From assembly GCF_001655005.1 (NCBI RefSeq), contig NZ_LXET01000029.1:1-64000 (forward strand): a stretch of 64,000 bases of DNA. The letters run 5' to 3'. The translations under genes were made by a program, and so were the position numbers. The notes under the pieces are model-generated. The model worked only from the letters and a program-made list of their open reading frames with translations. It did not search any database and had not been told where the DNA came from. Positions 1 through 8,622 of this stretch are shown here, piece after piece. This DNA is from Hafnia paralvei ATCC 29927 (GTDB taxonomy: Bacteria > Pseudomonadota > Gammaproteobacteria > Enterobacterales > Enterobacteriaceae). Every line of letters starts with the position of its first letter. Within the stretch, counting starts at the first letter, position 1.

Positions 1-107
1 AACTCGGACGCTAGCACAATGGCTATGTGGATTTCGATGTCTTAAGCGTACGAAATCTTACACATACAATGCCCCCCCACAACCAACACCCCTCCAAATC
101 TTACCTA

Positions 108-3100
108 TCACCCTATCGTCATCAAACTCGCATTCCCACCAGCGGCGGCGGTATTCACACTCAGTGAACGCTCTAGCAGCAGGCGCTCTAGCAGAATACC
201 GGTTTCTCCGTGTGAGAACCCTTGTACTGACACAATCGCACCAGGGCGTTCGGCGATTTTTTCGCACAGGCAGCGTAGCTGGTCGGAGTCACCGTGGTAG
301 ATCACCGCGTCAAACTCAACGCCCTCGGCATCCCACGATTTCGCTACGTTAATCTGCTGCTGTACGGCTTTAGGCAGGCGACGATAGAGCGCGCGCTGAA
401 CTTCGCTATCAATCCACTGAACACGGCTACCGACCGCGAGCACGGCAGCGAGCTGGGTCAGGGCGTCTTGCTCATTGTCGAACAGACATAGCACACGTTC
501 ACGCGGGAGGAGTGCATATGTATTGCGCTCTCCTGTCGGACCTGGCAATAAGCGGACGGTGCCGCCTTGCGCCCAATCACCAAACTCTTGGCAGCGCTGC
601 GCCAGCGCGGTGTTTTTCTCTTGCTGCGCCCATGTTAGCAATGCTTGATGGGCTGCCAGCAATGGTTGGCGTAGGGTTGCGTCAACGTTTTGCTCATAGT
701 CTTGACGTGCCAGCGTACGGCTTACCGCATCGTCTGGACGGCTAGAAAGCAGACGGTAGACGTAGAGTGGTCCACCGGCCTTAGGCCCTGTACCGGACAG
801 TCCTTCACCGCCGAATGGCTGCACGCCAACTACGGCGCCCACCATATTGCGGTTAACGTACTGATTACCCACTTTTGCCTGTTCGGTTACCTGCGCGATG
901 GTTTCATCAATACGGGTGTGGATGCCGAGCGTGAGTCCGTAACCCGCCGCGTTGATTTGCTCGATCAATGCATCAAGATTCTGGCGGTTGTAACGAACAA
1001 CGTGTAACACGGGGCCAAAAACTTCCTGCTCGAGCTCGTCAAAGCTCTCCAGCTCAATCAGGGTGGGTTTGACGAAAGTGCCTTCAGACCACTCTTTGCT
1101 ATCTTGTGGATGTTCAAACGCGGCCTGATAGACATTATGGCCTTTGGCGCGCATAGCCTGTATGTGACGATCGATATTGTCTTTAGCTTCGGCATCGATA
1201 ACAGGGCCAATATCGGTTGATAGGCGTTCAGGATTCCCCATGCGGCATTCGGCCATCGCGCCGCGCAGCATTTGCAGTGTGTGATCGGCGATATCTTCTT
1301 GCACGCACAGAATGCGTAGCGCTGAGCAGCGTTGTCCGGCACTGTCGAAAGCAGAAGCCACGACATCGGTGACGACCTGTTCGGTCAGCGCGGATGAGTC
1401 TACGATCATTGCATTCAGACCACCGGTTTCGGCGATCAACGGCGTGGTGCGACCTTGAGGATCCAAACGCCCAGAAATATTACGCTGCAAAATACCGGCT
1501 ACGGCGGTAGAGCCGGTAAACATGACGCCGCGTACGCGGCTATCACCGACCAGTTTAGCGCCCACGGTTTCACCTTCACCCGGCAATAGCTGCAGCACTC
1601 CGGATGGCACGCCGGCTTCAAGCAGAATGCGTACGGCTTGAGCTGCGACCAGCGGCGTTTGTTCGGCGGGTTTGGCTAACACGCTATTCCCCGCAGCTAG
1701 CGCGGCTGCAACTTGTCCGGTAAAGATAGCTAGCGGGAAGTTCCATGGACTGATACACACGACGGGACCCAGCGGACGGTGAGTATCATTGGCGAAATCG
1801 TGGCGTACCTGCTGAGCGTAGTAGTGCAGGAAATCGACCGCTTCGCGAACTTCTGCAATGGCATTGTTAAACGTTTTACCTGCTTCACGAGCCAGCAAAC
1901 CCAACAGGCTCTGCAACTGAGCTTCCATTAAGTCAGCGGCGCGATCCAGCACGGCAGCGCGTTGCTCCGGCGGTGTAGAGAACCAGATGGGCCCCGCATT
2001 CACTGCGCTGGTCAGCGCGGCTTCAATATCTGCATCGCTGGCCGGCGTGACGTAGCCTACGATATCGCGTGGCTCGGCAGGGTTAATCACCGGCTGAGAT
2101 GGCTGATCTCCACTGGCGGGATGCTCGAGAATAGGGGCACAGTTCCAATTATGGCTAGCGCTACTCAGCAGCGTGCTGGAGAGAGAGGCCAAGCGCTGCT
2201 CATTGGAAAGATCCAAGCCGCGTGAGTTACGGCGTTCTTCACCATACAGCCCACGCGGGGATGGAATACGCGGATGAGGTAGGCCAATAGCCCCCTCTTT
2301 GGCTGCCATCGATTCAACTGCGGATACGGGGTCGGCAACCAGTTCATCCAGCGGCAGCGAGTTATCAGCAATACGGTTGACAAACGATGTATTCGCCCCG
2401 TTTTCCAAAAGTCGACGTACCAAATAGGCTAACAGCGTTTCATGGGTTCCCACTGGCGCATAAATACGGCAAGGACGGTTGAATTTACCTTCGGCTATTT
2501 TTCCAACCACCTGCTCGTACAGTGGCTCACCCATGCCGTGTAAGCATTGGAATTCATACTGCCCAGGATAGTAGTTTTGCCCCGCGAGGTGATAGATCGC
2601 CGATAAGGTGTGGGCATTATGCGTGGCGAACTGCGGATAAATGGCGCTAGGAACCGCCAGAAGTTTACGCGCACAGGCTAAATAAGAAACGTCGGTGTAA
2701 ACCTTACGGCTATAAACAGGATATCCTTCTAAACCATCCACCTGCGCACGCTTAATTTCGCTGTCCCAATAGGCGCCTTTCACTAAGCGAATCATTAGGC
2801 GGCGATGGCTGCGCTGGGCTAAATCGATGACATAATCGATAACCGCCGGACAGCGTTTCTGATAGGCCTGAATCACAAAGCCAATGCCGTTCCAACCGGC
2901 TAGTTCTGGCTCAAAGCACAAGCGTTCAAGCAGGTCGAGTGAGATTTCCAGACGGTCAGCTTCTTCAGCATCGATATTAATGCCGATATCATAGCTGCGT
3001 GCCAGCAATGTCAGGGAGAGCAAACGAGGGTAAAGTTCGTCCATCATTCGCTCATATTGTGCACGGCTGTAGCGAGGATGCAGAGCGGAAAGCTTGATAG

Positions 3101-4082
3101 AGATCCCCGGACCTTCATAAATACCACGACCGTTAGAGGCTTTCCCGATGGCGTGAATGGCCTGCTGATAGGAAATCATATAACGCTGGGCGTCAGCTTC
3201 GGTCAGCGCGGCTTCACCGAGCATGTCGTAAGAGTAGCGGAAGCCTTTTTCTTCGTGCTTACGCGCATTTGCCAGCGCTTCAGCGATGGTTTCTCCTGTA
3301 ACGAACTGTTCGCCCATCAGACGCATTGCCATATCAACGCCTTTGCGAATCAAGGGTTCGCCGCCTTTGCCGATAATACGGTTCAGCGAGCTAGAAAGCT
3401 TGGATTCGTTGTGGGTGGCAACCAGACGTCCGGTGAGCAGGAGTCCCCACGTGGCGGCGTTAACGAACAGAGAAGGGCTACGACCTAAATGCGAATGCCA
3501 GTTACCATTGCTAATTTTGTCGCGAATCAGCGCATCGCGCGTTGCTTTATCGGGAATACGCAGTAAGGCTTCGGCCAGACACATCAGCGCCACGCCCTCT
3601 TGCGAAGAGAGTGAAAATTCCTGCAACAGGTTTTGAACAATCCCAGCTCTGCCATTGGCACTTTTTTGGTTGCGCAGTTTTTCTGCGATTTTATAAGCCA
3701 TCTGGTGCGTCGACTGCGCGAGTTCAGGCGCCATACGCGCCTGTTCGAGCAGCATAGAGACGGCTTCATGCTCAGGACGGCGATAGGCCGCGGTGATGGC
3801 AGCACGCGCGACGGACTGAGGCAAGATTTGTTCTGCAAAATCAAGAAACGGCTGATGTGGTTGATCTGGCTGCGTTACGGTATCGTCGCCGTCGCTGGAA
3901 AGTGTGTCAGATACGGGAAGGGGCAGTTCAGGGAGCGTACTGCCACTCTCGACTCGCTCGAGATAATTAAATATCGCCTGCTTGATTACCCAATGCGGCG
4001 TGCGATCGATCTGCTGTGCGGCGGCTTTAATACGATCTCGCGTCGCTTCGTCAAGTTTTACACCCATAGTGGTGGTGCCCAT
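108..4082 (-). CDS. putA: PutA: trifunctional proline dehydrogenase / P5C dehydrogenase / put repressor
   Basis: 1324 residues, close to the 1320 of E. coli PutA. It oxidises proline to glutamate in two steps (FAD proline dehydrogenase, then NAD-dependent P5C dehydrogenase) and without proline represses the put genes. Residues 1-47 form the ribbon-helix-helix DNA-binding domain (MGTTTMGVKLDEATRDRIK). The FAD barrel spans about 260-610 (KLSALHPRYSR, RLMIRLVKGAYWDSE). The aldehyde dehydrogenase domain is about 650-1120, with the glycine-rich MFTGST segment and the catalytic cysteine in SAGQRCSALR. The C-terminal end SVNTAAAGGNASLMTIG is family typical. It is divergent from putP. The 107 bases downstream, to the window edge, contain a C-run but no feature I recognise. 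Confidence 0.98.
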   Translation of the reverse strand: MGTTTMGVKLDEATRDRIKAAAQQIDRTPHWVIKQAIFNYLERVESGSTLPELPLPVSDTLSSDGDDTVTQPDQPHQPFLDFAEQILPQSVARAAITAAYRRPEHEAVSMLLEQARMAPELAQSTHQMAYKIAEKLRNQKSANGRAGIVQNLLQEFSLSSQEGVALMCLAEALLRIPDKATRDALIRDKISNGNWHSHLGRSPSLFVNAATWGLLLTGRLVATHNESKLSSSLNRIIGKGGEPLIRKGVDMAMRLMGEQFVTGETIAEALANARKHEEKGFRYSYDMLGEAALTEADAQRYMISYQQAIHAIGKASNGRGIYEGPGISIKLSALHPRYSRAQYERMMDELYPRLLSLTLLARSYDIGINIDAEEADRLEISLDLLERLCFEPELAGWNGIGFVIQAYQKRCPAVIDYVIDLAQRSHRRLMIRLVKGAYWDSEIKRAQVDGLEGYPVYSRKVYTDVSYLACARKLLAVPSAIYPQFATHNAHTLSAIYHLAGQNYYPGQYEFQCLHGMGEPLYEQVVGKIAEGKFNRPCRIYAPVGTHETLLAYLVRRLLENGANTSFVNRIADNSLPLDELVADPVSAVESMAAKEGAIGLPHPRIPSPRGLYGEERRNSRGLDLSNEQRLASLSSTLLSSASHNWNCAPILEHPASGDQPSQPVINPAEPRDIVGYVTPASDADIEAALTSAVNAGPIWFSTPPEQRAAVLDRAADLMEAQLQSLLGLLAREAGKTFNNAIAEVREAVDFLHYYAQQVRHDFANDTHRPLGPVVCISPWNFPLAIFTGQVAAALAAGNSVLAKPAEQTPLVAAQAVRILLEAGVPSGVLQLLPGEGETVGAKLVGDSRVRGVMFTGSTAVAGILQRNISGRLDPQGRTTPLIAETGGLNAMIVDSSALTEQVVTDVVASAFDSAGQRCSALRILCVQEDIADHTLQMLRGAMAECRMGNPERLSTDIGPVIDAEAKDNIDRHIQAMRAKGHNVYQAAFEHPQDSKEWSEGTFVKPTLIELESFDELEQEVFGPVLHVVRYNRQNLDALIEQINAAGYGLTLGIHTRIDETIAQVTEQAKVGNQYVNRNMVGAVVGVQPFGGEGLSGTGPKAGGPLYVYRLLSSRPDDAVSRTLARQDYEQNVDATLRQPLLAAHQALLTWAQQEKNTALAQRCQEFGDWAQGGTVRLLPGPTGERNTYALLPRERVLCLFDNEQDALTQLAAVLAVGSRVQWIDSEVQRALYRRLPKAVQQQINVAKSWDAEGVEFDAVIYHGDSDQLRCLCEKIAERPGAIVSVQGFSHGETGILLERLLLERSLSVNTAAAGGNASLMTIG

Positions 4083-4144
4083 GCCGTCCTACTCCATTTT
4101 ATTTTTGTAAGGTAGAGCCTGAGCATATCCTGTTCATTATGAAT

Positions 4145-4162
4145 GTTGCAACTTTGTGCAAC
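4145..4162. promoter_or_regulatory. PutA operator cluster near putA
   Basis: Palindrome GTTGCAAC at 4145-4152 is followed by TGCAAC (reverse of GTTGCA) at 4157-4162, so three half-site hexamers fall in 18 bases, just upstream of putA. The PutA ribbon-helix-helix domain is known to recognise GTTGCA. Binding here is inferred from that motif. Confidence 0.65.
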
Positions 4163-4339
4163 CTTGTTAAAAGGTACAAGTTTTGAATGTGTGAAATGGC
4201 GCAGGTTTTATCCGGCGGTTTAGCTCAGGTAGGCACAAGGAAATGTGAAAGAAGTTATGTGAAGCATTAAATATTTCATTATAAATTAGATGGATATTTT
4301 AGCGGTGAGCTATGTCAAAGCACATGTTAATGGATCGTT

Positions 4340-4347
4340 GTTGCAAC
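4340..4347. promoter_or_regulatory. PutA operator (GTTGCAAC palindrome)
   Basis: A second perfect GTTGCAAC palindrome, read as GTTGCA on both strands, lies about 195 bases from the first cluster and 330 bases before putP. Spaced sites at both ends of the region resemble the multi-operator arrangement known for enterobacterial put regions. Confidence 0.55.
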
Positions 4348-4677
4348 CTGATGCAGGTCAAAATGTGATGAATGGTAAACTTTGTGTAACTTTTGAGTTA
4401 AATAACTTGTGAATAAGCTAAGCCTGTTCATAAGATGCCGACGTTTAGATTTTCATTATTGGTTGTATTTAAGATGGGGTTTGGCCGCATCATCGTTCCG
4501 ATGCGGCTGAGTTTTTAAAGCAGCTAGGTATTTAAAACCGAAATACAGCATAAAAATGCCTGATTGATAAGCATATAGCCTGAGTAGTTGGAGCTGTGTC
4601 TGAGTCGTTAGCTAGCATCGTTAATAACAGAAAACACTCCAAGTGTGACGGATAAAAATAAATACGGAGACACCTGC

Positions 4678-6159
4678 ATGATAAGTACACCGATGTTGGT
4701 GACCTTTTTGGTCTACATCTTGGGAATGATCGTCATTGGCCTAGTGGCATATCGCGCTACCAACAACTTTGATGACTATATTTTAGGCGGACGCAGTTTA
4801 GGTAGCGTGGTTACCGCATTATCAGCTGGCGCATCTGACATGAGCGGCTGGCTATTGATGGGCTTACCAGGCGCGATTTATCTTTCAGGGATTTCTGAAA
4901 GTTGGATTGCCATCGGATTAACCGTTGGAGCGTATTTAAACTGGAAGCTGGTTGCAGGACGTTTACGTGTGCACACCGAGGCTAACAATAATGCTCTGAC
5001 GCTGCCCGATTATTTTACCAGCCGCTTTGAAGACACCAGCAAGCTGCTGCGCGTAATCTCGGCGGTGGTCATTTTGGTATTTTTCACGATCTATTGCGCA
5101 TCAGGCATCGTTGCGGGTGCGCGCTTGTTTGAAAGCACCTTTGGTATGAGCTATGAAACGGCTCTGTGGGCAGGCGCAGCGGCGACCATCCTCTATACCT
5201 TTATAGGGGGTTTCTTGGCTGTCAGCTGGACCGACACGGTTCAAGCTAGCCTAATGATTTTCGCACTGATCTTAACGCCGGTATTCGTTATTTTGGCCGT
5301 GGGGGGTATTGATACTTCCATGCTCGTCATCGAAGCCAAGAATCCGGCCAATCTTGATATGTTCAAGGGTTTGAACCTGATCGCCATCATCTCTCTGATG
5401 GGCTGGGGATTAGGCTATTTCGGTCAGCCACATATTTTGGCGCGCTTTATGGCAGCAGATTCTCATCAAACTATTCGCAAAGCACGTCGAATTAGTATGA
5501 CCTGGATGATTTTATGTCTGGCTGGTGCGGTTGCGGTGGGCTTCTTTGGTATTGCCTACTTTGAAAATAATCCTGGCCAAGCGGGAACCGTGTCTGAAAA
5601 CGGTGAACGTGTGTTTATCGAGCTGGCTAAAATATTGTTTAACCCTTGGATTGCAGGGATCTTGCTGTCGGCCATCTTAGCGGCGGTGATGAGTACGCTG
5701 AGTTGTCAGCTGCTGGTATGTTCAAGTGCAATTACTGAAGACTTGTATAAAGCCTTTTTCCGTAAGAAAGCATCACAGCGTGAGCTGGTGTGGGTAGGGC
5801 GTCTGATGGTTCTGCTGGTGGCATTGATTGCCATCGCTTTGGCGGCCAATCCAGAAAACCGCGTGCTGGGGTTAGTGAGTTATGCATGGGCCGGTTTTGG
5901 TGCGGCATTTGGCCCAGTGGTATTAATTTCTGTGATGTGGTCTCGTATGACGCGTAATGGCGCGTTAGTCGGTATGTTGATCGGGGCAATCACCGTCATC
6001 GTATGGAAGCAGTATGGATGGTTTAATCTGTATGAGATTATCCCTGGATTCATTTTCGCCAGCATTGCGATTGTGGTTGTTAGTCTGATGGGGCGATCGC
6101 CTTCACAGATTATCCAGACACGTTTTGCCAATGCGGAAGCAGAGTATAAAACCATCTAA
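4678..6159 (+). CDS. putP: PutP: sodium/proline symporter
   Basis: 493 residues; solute:sodium symporter family, bringing proline into the cell with Na+ for PutA to degrade. From the chosen start it reads MISTPMLVTFLVYILGM, aligning with E. coli PutP. Conserved segments include NFDDYILGGRSLG, ALSAGASDMSGWLLMGLPGA (sodium site region), GWGLGYFGQPHILARFM and STLSCQLLVCSSAITEDLY. About 13 membrane segments are expected. An in-frame GTG at 4645 would add 11 residues absent from the family; ATG 4678 is preferred because GGAGA precedes it at 4666-4670. It is followed by an intrinsic terminator. Confidence 0.97.
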   Translation: MISTPMLVTFLVYILGMIVIGLVAYRATNNFDDYILGGRSLGSVVTALSAGASDMSGWLLMGLPGAIYLSGISESWIAIGLTVGAYLNWKLVAGRLRVHTEANNNALTLPDYFTSRFEDTSKLLRVISAVVILVFFTIYCASGIVAGARLFESTFGMSYETALWAGAAATILYTFIGGFLAVSWTDTVQASLMIFALILTPVFVILAVGGIDTSMLVIEAKNPANLDMFKGLNLIAIISLMGWGLGYFGQPHILARFMAADSHQTIRKARRISMTWMILCLAGAVAVGFFGIAYFENNPGQAGTVSENGERVFIELAKILFNPWIAGILLSAILAAVMSTLSCQLLVCSSAITEDLYKAFFRKKASQRELVWVGRLMVLLVALIAIALAANPENRVLGLVSYAWAGFGAAFGPVVLISVMWSRMTRNGALVGMLIGAITVIVWKQYGWFNLYEIIPGFIFASIAIVVVSLMGRSPSQIIQTRFANAEAEYKTI

Positions 6160-6180
6160 ATAGGAATCTATTGATGTGCA

Positions 6181-6216
6181 AAAGGAAATGTCTGCGAAGG
6201 CATTTCCTTTTTTTAT
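6181..6216 (+). terminator. putP terminator
   Basis: Inverted repeat AAAGGAAATG (6181-6190) / CATTTCCTTT (6201-6210) with a 10-base loop, running into a T-tract. It lies 20 bases after the putP stop and just beyond the convergent csgC end, so it may act in both directions. Confidence 0.85.
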
Positions 6217-6239
6217 GGGGGAACGTAGGCGACATTGGT

Positions 6240-6569
6240 TCAAACCTTATCGGGGAGTATCACTTGTTTCTCCAAGCGCACGCTATCGCCATCGGTTAAG
6301 ACAACGGTAACTTGCAGCCAGTCACCTTGCAGTACGGAAAAACTCATTTGCCCTAACGCGTGTTTTCGGTTGGCCGTTAGTTGAACCGTGCCTGTCTGTT
6401 GGGAGATGCTTTCGCCATGAAGGCCGTGTCGGATTATGTCTACGGTAATATTGCATACGCAGCTATTGGTGATCGAAGCCATGGGCTTAAGTATGTAATA
6501 TTGACCCTCTTGGGTAGTATCGAACCAAAGTTGATTAGATAAAACAGAGGCGATCAGAAGAGGATGCAT
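6240..6569 (-). CDS. csgC: CsgC: periplasmic curli assembly chaperone
   Basis: 109 residues, against about 110 in E. coli. CsgC is a small periplasmic immunoglobulin-like protein that blocks premature amyloid formation by CsgA. The short hydrophobic start (MHPLLIASVLSNQLWFDTT) and the CxC motif in NSCVCNITV (about residue 38) match the family, as does the C-terminal VTVVLTDGDSVRLEKQ strand. ATG 6569 is chosen because GGAG lies 7 bases upstream; a TTG at 6593 would start inside the T-tract of an upstream terminator. It is the last gene of csgBAC. Confidence 0.88.
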   Translation of the reverse strand: MHPLLIASVLSNQLWFDTTQEGQYYILKPMASITNSCVCNITVDIIRHGLHGESISQQTGTVQLTANRKHALGQMSFSVLQGDWLQVTVVLTDGDSVRLEKQVILPDKV

Positions 6570-6579
6570 TTGCGGCTCC

Positions 6580-6617
6580 GGAAATAAAAACAAGACAGGG
6601 CAACGCCCTGTCTTGTT
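6580..6617 (-). terminator. Strong intrinsic terminator between csgA and csgC
   Basis: On the minus strand AACAAGACAGGGC, a 3-base loop (GTT), then GCCCTGTCTTGTT (plus-strand arms 6589-6601 and 6605-6617) gives a perfect 13-bp stem running into TTTATTT. It follows the csgA stop by 12 bases and ends just before the csgC ribosome binding site. csgC expression therefore probably needs readthrough. Confidence 0.88.
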
Positions 6618-6629
6618 GGGAGGAGAAAG

Positions 6630-7226
6630 TTAGTTCTGATTAACGTATGAGGCGTTGCCTGCACCGACTTGATTTACGTTGGAGTAAGAGAAGTCAGCTG
6701 TTTGTGAGCTATTAGCGTAGTTGGATGCACCGCTTTGGCGGACAACAATAACGGCGGCATCGCCGCTTTGACTGGTTACGGCATTATTCAAGCCAAAACC
6801 AGACTGAACCACGGCAGTTCTGGAGAAGTCACCACTTTGATTTGTGGTTGCGGTGTTGCCGAAGAGACCCGATTGAGAGACTTCAGTGACAGACCAGTTC
6901 CCGTTTTGACTTGAGGTGGCGGCGTTATTATTACCTTGCTGATTAATATCAACAACGCTGACGTTGCCATTCTGGTTTACCGATGCGTAGTTGCCCGTGC
7001 CACCTAATAGACCCCCGCTTTGAGATACGGATGTTTTAGAGAAAACCGCAGAATCTTGATTAACGCTGGAAATATTACTGGTGCCTTGCTGATAGACCTG
7101 CACCTCACCGCCTAATGCCCCGGTTTGAGGTGTGAATTGGAAAACGTAAGCTGGGTTAGTTAACGCCATTGCATTACTCATAGCAAAAACAAAGCTAGAT
7201 GCTGCGATGATTTTCCACTTATTCAT
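6630..7226 (-). CDS. csgA: CsgA: major curlin subunit (curli amyloid)
   Basis: 198 residues, longer than the 151 of E. coli CsgA. A Sec signal peptide (MNKWKIIAASSFVFAMSNAMA) is followed by a short N-terminal targeting segment and then tandem amyloid repeats built around Q-x-G-x-x-N and terminal Q residues. I count seven repeat units against five in E. coli, some with glycine-rich insertions (SGGLLGGTGN, SGFGLNN). The protein ends NASYVNQN. CsgA is secreted through CsgG and polymerises on CsgB at the cell surface. It lies 52 bases after csgB in the same transcript, with a strong terminator behind it. The csgA call over csgB rests on order and the C-terminal sequence. Confidence 0.93.
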   Translation of the reverse strand: MNKWKIIAASSFVFAMSNAMALTNPAYVFQFTPQTGALGGEVQVYQQGTSNISSVNQDSAVFSKTSVSQSGGLLGGTGNYASVNQNGNVSVVDINQQGNNNAATSSQNGNWSVTEVSQSGLFGNTATTNQSGDFSRTAVVQSGFGLNNAVTSQSGDAAVIVVRQSGASNYANSSQTADFSYSNVNQVGAGNASYVNQN

Positions 7227-7278
7227 GATGTTACCCCGTCGGTTAAAGAATCAGATGTGTGTATCAGATAAACAATAA

Positions 7279-7788
7279 CTAATGTTGTGTAACTCTAATG
7301 GCCATTCCTGAAGCATTTTGCACAACACCGGCTGAGCGGTTTGTGCCCGTTTGGGTAATCTGCGTTATATTATTTTTCCCGAAGGAAATGATATAAGCAG
7401 AATTACCAAAACTGTCTTGAATGATTGAATCACTATTTCCACTACCTAGTTGAGCAATAACTGCATTGTTATTGCTGCTAAGTTGAGTAATGTCCGCAGA
7501 GTTTCCCGAACCTCGTTGAGCAATTAATGCATTATTATTGCTACTGGATTGGGTAATTCTGCCTTGGTTACTATTTCCCTGTTGTACGATAATCGAATGA
7601 TTGTTCGTACCTTGCTGATGGGTAAAAGCTCTATTATCGCTACCTATTTGGTTAATAAGCGCACTTTGGCTATAACGACTATGCAAGTCACTATAACCAG
7701 TGCTCATATCAGCGTTAGCCAAATCACTATTTGCTACTGCCAAATAAGGGGTGACAAGCAGAGCGGCTGACAAGACAATCTTTTTCAT
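7279..7788 (-). CDS. csgB: CsgB: curlin nucleator
   Basis: 169 residues. A signal peptide (MKKIVLSAALLVTPYLAVA) precedes about six curlin repeats with the N-x-A-x-I-x-Q pattern, for example SNNNALIAQRGSGNSADITQ and SNNNAVIAQLGSGNSDSI, which are nearly identical to each other. The C-terminal SGMAIRVTQH matches the E. coli CsgB tail needed for surface attachment and nucleation. First gene of csgBAC; a CsgD-box-like sequence lies about 125 bases upstream. The csgB to csgD distance is about 830 bases. Confidence 0.95.
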   Translation of the reverse strand: MKKIVLSAALLVTPYLAVANSDLANADMSTGYSDLHSRYSQSALINQIGSDNRAFTHQQGTNNHSIIVQQGNSNQGRITQSSSNNNALIAQRGSGNSADITQLSSNNNAVIAQLGSGNSDSIIQDSFGNSAYIISFGKNNITQITQTGTNRSAGVVQNASGMAIRVTQH

Positions 7789-7911
7789 TTTGCCGTCCTA
7801 ATGTAATCGGTGAATCAAATTATGACGTGATGAATCGTATGTTAACGTCCTGAGAACTCTTTCAGGAATATTCCGGTTTATGATTTGAGTATGTGCCGAA
7901 GAAAAATTAAA

Positions 7912-7922
7912 TAACTCACCTA
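7912..7922 (-). promoter_or_regulatory. CsgD-binding box for csgBAC
   Basis: Minus strand reads TAGGTGAGTTA, matching 9 of 11 positions of the E. coli csgB promoter element CGGGTGAGTTA. It is about 125 bases upstream of the csgB start, compatible with an activator site close to the promoter. Confidence 0.6.
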
Positions 7923-8071
7923 GAAGTCGTATTTTAAAAATAAAGCCTGATAAGAAAGTATGAGGCGATAATGTTTATTCGTTGTAATAAAAGCTAAAGA
8001 GTCGATTAGTCGAGCATTAACATGTTGATAGCTGTTTTTCATCTTACTCATGTAATGAAGTTTGCCACCCC

Positions 8072-8145
8072 AGCGCATGCGCTACGGGTATGACCTATGG
8101 CATCACTGACGCGTGGTAAAATTTCATGCGCTAGCATGAGCGCAT
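8072..8145. repeat. Cluster of AGCGCAT/ATGCGCT palindromic motifs
   Basis: A perfect palindrome AGCGCATGCGCT sits at 8072-8083. A second pair, ATGCGCT (8126-8132) and AGCGCAT (8139-8145), forms a 7-bp stem with a 6-base loop. So one heptamer occurs four times in 74 bases, as two inverted pairs. I know of no named factor for it; it may be an operator or a structured region. Confidence 0.55.
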
Positions 8146-8398
8146 TGTTTTCTAGCAAAGATACAATTCACATACCACTTACCTAAGGGAAATGCATGTG
8201 AATATACCAAGCAAGCTAATCATAAAGTGGTATTTCCCATTATCATGTGCGCTAAGTGCTTTGCTGAAAAGAATAAATTTACCCTCTCTATATTTTTAAA
8301 GAAGATCACCTGCTTGCTATTTCTTGGATGAATCTAAAGAAACGATTAAGGATTATGTAAATTAGAAGTAATGATAAGACTTATTTATAAATATCAAG

Positions 8399-8413
8399 TT
8401 ACATTTTGAAACA
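8399..8413 (+). promoter_or_regulatory. Possible OmpR site upstream of csgD
   Basis: TTACATTTTGAAACA resembles OmpR sites of the TTACATTTAGTTACA type known upstream of E. coli csgD. It lies about 210 bases before the csgD start and about 60 before a TAATAT -10 candidate. The assignment rests on similarity alone. Confidence 0.45.
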
Positions 8414-8622
8414 CAAATAGCACTTGCGTTAGAAGCGCCAATGGCTAGATTAAATCATGTAATATGCCCGCAATAACGGATGGCATATACGGCTCGTCTC
8501 TGTGCATATTTCAAATTTTTCTTGCACTGCCTTTTACACAGCAGCGGATAAGTAGCGCTCGATAAAAACTGTTTTTAATTAAGCAGGGAGTGTTGCGCTT
8601 CGCATAAATGCAGGGTTTTATT

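Larger units (their letters stand above)
4083..4677. promoter_or_regulatory. putA-putP divergent control region
   Basis: About 595 bases without a gene separate the divergent putA and putP starts. In E. coli the equivalent region carries both promoters and several PutA operators, so the same role is inferred here. The PutA core hexamer GTTGCA is visible near both genes (listed separately). The remainder is AT-rich and I did not assign promoter boxes. A hairpin-like GATGCGGC/GCCGCATC pair lies at about 4483-4508. Confidence 0.75.
7789..8622. promoter_or_regulatory. Curli intergenic control region (csgB-csgD)
   Basis: A gene-free 834-base stretch separates the divergent csgBAC and csgDEFG operons. 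In E. coli this region integrates OmpR, CpxR, IHF, H-NS, RcsB and CsgD inputs, and the csgD leader is an sRNA target; comparable roles here are inferred. It is AT-rich. Visible landmarks are a CsgD-type box, an OmpR-like site and a cluster of AGCGCAT/ATGCGCT motifs, listed separately. TAATAT at 8460-8465 is a possible csgD -10, giving a leader of about 150 bases. I find no open frame worth calling. Confidence 0.8.

Noticed and set aside
58..267. 69-codon frame at the left window edge
   Set aside because: Overlaps the putA end on the same strand in a different frame and reads as arginine/cysteine-rich noise.
690..1007. Open frames antisense to putA (also 3057-3636)
   Set aside because: Lie wholly inside a strongly conserved gene and have no recognisable content.
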